Source: DATGKK01 sp035294725 (GTDB lineage: Bacteria; Actinomycetota; Acidimicrobiia; Acidimicrobiales; Bog-793). Taken from it: 8,276 bases of DNA. The stretch is taken from contig DATGKK010000074.1 in the NCBI GenBank assembly GCA_035294725.1, positions 1 to 8,276 on the forward strand, read 5' to 3'. The notes under the pieces were generated by a model that was not told the DNA's origin, did not search any database, and worked only from the letters and a program-made list of their open reading frames with translations. Positions 5,449 to 8,276 of this stretch are shown piece by piece. Both the position numbers and the translations under genes were made by a program. Within the stretch, counting starts at the first letter, position 1. Each line of letters opens with the position of its first letter.

Positions 5449-5835
5449 GTGGAAGTGTTCGTCGGTCGCCATGACCGCACCCTCGACGCGAAGGGCCGTG
5501 TGGTGCTCCCCGCGCGGTGGCGTGGCTCGTTCCAGCACTGCTTCCTTGCTCCCCACGAGGACGGCTGCATCGCGTTGTGGACGGCGGAGGAGTTCGCGAA
5601 GGAGGCCGAGCGCCAGCACCTTCGCGAGTCCGAGGGCGCACCGGCCCGCCACGACGTCCGGGACTGGTTCGCCCGCGCGACCGACGTGGACCTCGACGCC
5701 CAGGGCAGGATGCAGCTCCCGCCCGACTTGCGCGCGCACGCCCGGATCGATGGCGACGTCCTGTTCGTCGGCGTGCACGACCGCGTGGAGCTGTGGTCCC
5801 GCCAGCGCTGGGAGTCGCGGAGGGACCCGGAGTGA
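5449..5835 (+). CDS. mraZ: Transcriptional regulator MraZ
   Basis: A 128-residue MraZ, the DNA-binding regulator at the head of the division and cell-wall cluster, which usually forms a ring-shaped oligomer. It has the two expected tandem SpoVT/AbrB-like repeats, each with the family signature: DAKGRVVLP (13-21) and DAQGRMQLP (83-91). Between them lies a charged helical segment rich in Glu and Arg (about 46-66). Two starts are possible, GTG 5449 (MEVFVGRHDR) and GTG 5455 (MFVGRHDR). The second fits the common MFxG beginning of the family. Neither has a strong ribosome binding site: GAAGGG at 5428-5433 is rather far, and a weak GGA at 5438-5440 suits 5449. The TGGG repeats upstream are its presumed binding site. 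The stop is followed by 161 bases before the best rsmH start. Confidence 0.94.
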   Translation: MEVFVGRHDRTLDAKGRVVLPARWRGSFQHCFLAPHEDGCIALWTAEEFAKEAERQHLRESEGAPARHDVRDWFARATDVDLDAQGRMQLPPDLRAHARIDGDVLFVGVHDRVELWSRQRWESRRDPE

Positions 5836-5984
5836 CCCGTGACCTCGCCGCTCTCGTTCGCCCCCTACCCGCCCGGGCCACCCGCAGCCTCTCGGCAAGC
5901 GTGCCGGATGGTCCCACACCCCTCTCCGCCAAGAGCCGTCCCCGCTCGTGCGGCCCGGTGCTCGACTGCGCCAGGCCGCCGGCC

Positions 5985-5990
5985 GGGAGG
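5985..5990 (+). promoter_or_regulatory. Ribosome binding site that decides the rsmH start
   Basis: GGGAGG lies 6 bases before ATG 5997, where the conserved RsmH N-terminus (FHHEPVML) begins. The same frame is open back to a GTG at 5832 that overlaps the mraZ stop as GTGA, but that start lacks a comparable site. Confidence 0.65.
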
Positions 5991-5996
5991 CTGCGG

Positions 5997-6971
5997 ATGA
6001 CCCGGGCGTTCCACCACGAGCCGGTGATGCTCGCGGAGGTCGTCGACCTGCTCGCCGACACCCCGCAGGGCGTCCTCCTCGACGCCACCGTCGGGGGCGG
6101 CGGGCACGCTCGGGCTCTCCTCCGAGCCTCGAACCGCCACCGGCTGATCGGCCTCGACCGGGACCCGGTCGCCGTCGAGGCCGCCCGAGCCGCCCTCGAG
6201 CCGTTCGGGCCGCGTGCGGTCGTGGTCCGGGCGCGTTTTGACGAGCTGCGCGCCGTCCTCGATCGCGAGGCCCCGGGGGAACCCCTTTCCGGCGTGCTGT
6301 TCGACCTCGGCGTGAGCAGCGCCCAGTTCGACCAGCCGGAGCGGGGATTCTCCTACCGCTTCGACGGGCCGCTCGACATGCGGATGGATCCCGACGCCGG
6401 CCTGCGGGCGGCCGACATCGTGAACGGCTGGCCGGCCGAGGAGCTGGCGGAGCTGTTCGTCGAGCACGGCGAGGTCCGCTTCGCCCGCCGGATCGCCCGC
6501 GCCATCGTGTCGGCTCGACCGCTCGACTCCACGACCGAGCTTGCAGAGGTCGTCCGCCACGCCCTTCCCGCTCCCGCACGCCGCGGCGGTGGCCACCCGG
6601 CCCGGCGCGTGTTCCAGGCGCTCCGGGTCACGGTGAACGGCGAGCTGGCACAGCTCCCGCAGGCCGTCGAGGCGGCGCTGGCGGCCCTCACCCCGGGAGG
6701 GCGGGCCGTCGTCATCTCCTACCACTCGGGCGAGGACCGGATCGTGAAGCAGCTCTTTGCCGCCGCGGCCGCCGGATGGTGCAGGTGCCCCACCGGCCTG
6801 CCGTGCCTGTGCGGTGCAATGCCGGCGGTGAGGCTGCTGCGGCGCGGGGCCCGGACCCCGTCGCCGAGCGAGCAGGCGGCGAACCCTCGCTCGTCGAGCG
6901 CTCGGCTGCGGGCCGCAGAGCGGCTGGAGGCGCCCTGGCGGCCGCCCCGGCCAGGCAGAGGGGAGGTCTGA
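5997..6971 (+). CDS. rsmH: 16S rRNA (cytosine(1402)-N(4))-methyltransferase RsmH
   Basis: A 324-residue RsmH (formerly MraW), which methylates the exocyclic N4 of C1402 in 16S rRNA at the ribosomal P site using S-adenosylmethionine. Conserved features run in order: FHHEPVML (5-12), the AdoMet motif LLDATVGGGGHARALL (27-42), IGLDRDP (51-57), LFDLGVSSAQFDQPERGFSY (101-120), the substrate-side LDMRMD (126-131), HPARRVFQALRVTVNGEL (200-217), and the C-terminal SYHSGEDRIVK (241-251) and NPRSSSARLRAAERL (296-310). SYHSGED has Gly where most members have Leu, a small change. The length is normal for the family. A cysteine cluster (WCRCPTGLPCLCG, 261-273) sits where many members have CPP.LPVC.CG. The stop overlaps the ftsL start as TGATG, so translation is coupled. 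Confidence 0.95.
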   Translation: MTRAFHHEPVMLAEVVDLLADTPQGVLLDATVGGGGHARALLRASNRHRLIGLDRDPVAVEAARAALEPFGPRAVVVRARFDELRAVLDREAPGEPLSGVLFDLGVSSAQFDQPERGFSYRFDGPLDMRMDPDAGLRAADIVNGWPAEELAELFVEHGEVRFARRIARAIVSARPLDSTTELAEVVRHALPAPARRGGGHPARRVFQALRVTVNGELAQLPQAVEAALAALTPGGRAVVISYHSGEDRIVKQLFAAAAAGWCRCPTGLPCLCGAMPAVRLLRRGARTPSPSEQAANPRSSSARLRAAERLEAPWRPPRPGRGEV

Positions 6972-7447
6972 TGGCAGCGAGGAGCACTGCGATGGGCCAG
7001 CGCCCGGGCGAACGCGAGGCCGTTCGTCGGGTCGAGCCGGCGCGCTCGGGACGCTCGCGGCCGGCTCTCGGCGTCGTCGACCGGCAGGCCGCCATCGATC
7101 GGGCTCGGCGCCGCCAGTCGAGGGTGCTCCTCGCGCTCTCGGGGGGGATCCTCGCCTCGGCGCTGACGGCGGCGGCCGCTGCTCATGCCGTGCTCGCCGT
7201 GACGCAGATCCGTGCCGACAACCTCCGGAGCGAGCTCGCCACCGCCCTGGCGAGGCAGCAGAACCTCCAGCTGGAACGGGCCGACCTCGAGGCGCCGGGC
7301 CGCGTGCTGTGGCTCGCCGAGCACCGCTTCAAGATGGTGGCGCCGCATCAGGTGACCTACCTCGAGCCGGTCAACCCGGGCGAGACGGTCGAGCAGGCGC
7401 ACCGGTCGCCGGCCGGCGCAGCGACGCACCGGCGCCGGTCGCGTTGA
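6971..7447 (+). CDS. ftsL: FtsL-like divisome membrane protein
   Basis: A 158-residue bitopic membrane protein with the layout of FtsL, which joins DivIC/FtsB-type proteins and FtsW-FtsI at the septum. The cytoplasmic N-terminus is long and basic (1-51). One transmembrane segment follows (about 52-77, Ala/Leu-rich), then a short coiled coil (about 80-108, with ARQQNLQLERADLE), and the extracytoplasmic FtsL/DivIC-type ending RVLWLAEHRFKMVAPHQVTY (111-130). Pro133 and the residues around it close the domain. ATG 6971 overlaps the rsmH stop (TGATG) and follows GGGAGG at 6961-6966. Sequence identity in this family is low, so the name rests on topology, the C-terminal pattern and position between rsmH and ftsI. 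Confidence 0.87.
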   Translation: MAARSTAMGQRPGEREAVRRVEPARSGRSRPALGVVDRQAAIDRARRRQSRVLLALSGGILASALTAAAAAHAVLAVTQIRADNLRSELATALARQQNLQLERADLEAPGRVLWLAEHRFKMVAPHQVTYLEPVNPGETVEQAHRSPAGAATHRRRSR

Positions 7448-8276
7448 CGGCGCACCGTAACCCGCCGAGCCGGCCCCGAGCTGGCGCCGTGTCGGCGCGC
7501 CGGCCACCGGCTGCCGCGAGCCGGAGGTCGACGCCAGCGAGCACCGGCGCGGCAAGGCCCGCCGGCGCTCGCAGCTCGCGCCCTCCCGCCGCGGGGCGCC
7601 CCCGGCCCGGGAGGTCGCCGGCTGCCACCGCCTCCCGCCCGGCCGCCTCGGCCACGGTCCGCCGCCGGCGGATCGCCGTGATGCTGGCGGTGATCTCCTC
7701 GCTGCTCGTGATGCTGGCCGCCCGCACGCTGTACGTCCAGGGCCCGAAGGCGTCGGCCTATGCCGCCTACGGCCGCTCGGAGCAGTACGAGACCGTCACC
7801 CTGCCGGCCGACCGCGGGACGGTCTACGACCGCAACGGGAACGTCGTGGCGATCTCGGTGCCGAGGGTCGACGTGATCGCCGACGACTTCCTCATCCACT
7901 CGGCCTCGGGGGCGAGCGCCGGGGCCCGCGCGCTGGCGCCCGTGCTGCACCTGCCCGTCGCGAGCCTCGTCCGGAAGCTGACCGAGCGCAGCGGCTACAT
8001 CCCGATCGCGATGGACGTGAGCCAGGCCGCCGCGGCGAGGGTCGAGTCGCTCGGCCTTCCCTTCCTCGCCTTCGTGCCGGACCAGGTGAGGCAGGACCCT
8101 GCAGGCAGCCTCTTCCAGCCCCTTCTCGGCGTGGTCGGCTGGGGCGGGCGTGGCCTTTCGGGGATCGAGTACCTCTACCAGCGCGCCCTCGCCGGCCGGT
8201 CCGGGGAGGAGCGGGTCCTCGTGGGCGCGGCGGGCGAGCAGCTGCCGGGGGGCGGCCAGGTGCTGCACGAGGCGGT
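7444..8276 (+). CDS. ftsI: FtsI / penicillin-binding protein 3, N-terminal part (3' partial)
   Basis: The open frame runs to the end of the window without a stop and encodes 277 complete codons of a class B penicillin-binding protein, the septal peptidoglycan transpeptidase. Counted from TTG 7444, residues 1-76 are an Arg/Pro/Ala/Ser-rich cytoplasmic tail and residues 77-98 a single transmembrane segment. RGTVYDRNG (124-132) is the dimerisation-domain signature, and GLSGIEY (237-243) is the usual motif before the transpeptidase domain. The catalytic SxxK, SxN and KTG motifs lie beyond the window. The start is uncertain. TTG 7444 overlaps the ftsL stop as TTGA and could be coupled. GTG 7489 is the next candidate, and GTG 7678 / ATG 7681 would cut into the membrane segment. 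None has a clear ribosome binding site. Its position directly after ftsL is standard for the cluster. Confidence 0.9.
   Translation, partial: MTAHRNPPSRPRAGAVSARRPPAAASRRSTPASTGAARPAGARSSRPPAAGRPRPGRSPAATASRPAASATVRRRRIAVMLAVISSLLVMLAARTLYVQGPKASAYAAYGRSEQYETVTLPADRGTVYDRNGNVVAISVPRVDVIADDFLIHSASGASAGARALAPVLHLPVASLVRKLTERSGYIPIAMDVSQAAAARVESLGLPFLAFVPDQVRQDPAGSLFQPLLGVVGWGGRGLSGIEYLYQRALAGRSGEERVLVGAAGEQLPGGGQVLHEA

Noticed and set aside
5836..5996. An mraW-type structured RNA leader or a second MraZ operator ahead of rsmH
   Set aside because: I could not find the conserved loop I remember for the mraW RNA motif. The only TGGG-like stretch (minus strand, near 5911-5917) is single and not repeated at 10 bp.
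4433..6088. A 551-codon open frame on the minus strand spanning the lipoate-ligase-like gene, the mraZ promoter and mraZ
   Set aside because: It runs across a promoter, an operator and two genes on the other strand. Its translation is low-complexity Arg/Pro/Gly/Ala-rich, so it is a GC-driven shadow.
1..8276. CRISPR arrays, tRNA or rRNA genes, insertion sequences, phage attachment sites
   Set aside because: I saw no regularly spaced repeats longer than the 13-bp tandem pair, no cloverleaf or rRNA signatures, no transposase or integrase motifs, and no terminal inverted repeats.

Overview
The window is a very GC-rich, tightly packed chromosomal segment, and every gene I can support lies on the + strand. 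It looks like an actinobacterium. DUF3040 is an actinobacterial family, the DNA polymerase IV carries the palm-to-thumb linker seen in actinobacterial DinB, and GTG starts are frequent. The start of the division and cell-wall (dcw) cluster reads mraZ-rsmH-ftsL-ftsI, with MraZ boxes upstream. I lean towards the class Acidimicrobiia from the style of the lipoate-ligase-like, HNH and small WW-motif proteins, but that is an impression from the sequences, not a phylogeny.

Layout. Positions 1-75 hold the last codons of an unidentified gene. A PIG-L/LmbE-type deacetylase (128-808) overlaps DNA polymerase IV dinB (805-2112) by 4 bases. The next 140 bases hold a perfect 9-bp inverted repeat (a possible terminator), a -10-like hexamer and a 13-bp tandem duplication. 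Then comes a run of small and accessory genes: a DUF3040 membrane protein (2253-2657), a ROK-family sugar kinase (2650-3621), a 94-residue unidentified protein (3608-3892), an HNH endonuclease (3954-4472) and a lipoate-protein-ligase-like enzyme (4493-5185). The first three of these overlap end to end.

The gap 5186-5448 holds the clearest regulatory signal of the window. A near-consensus promoter (TTGACG, 17-bp spacer, TAAAGT) has its -10 element overlapped by 10-bp-spaced TGGG repeats, the known MraZ operator pattern. Downstream are mraZ (5449-5835), rsmH (5997-6971), an FtsL-like divisome protein (6971-7447) and the N-terminal part of ftsI/penicillin-binding protein 3 (7444 to beyond the end). 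MraZ should repress its own operon. RsmH modifies 16S rRNA. FtsL and FtsI act together at the septum.

I see no mobile element, CRISPR array, tRNA, rRNA or phage gene, and nothing I would call a new biological system. The points worth a second look are modest: the operator/promoter overlap, a 55-codon in-frame open extension ahead of rsmH, a His-for-Glu change in the ROK sugar-site motif, a possible leaderless 16-codon ORF ending just before the HNH gene, the inverted and tandem repeats between dinB and DUF3040, and a conserved-looking orphan protein.
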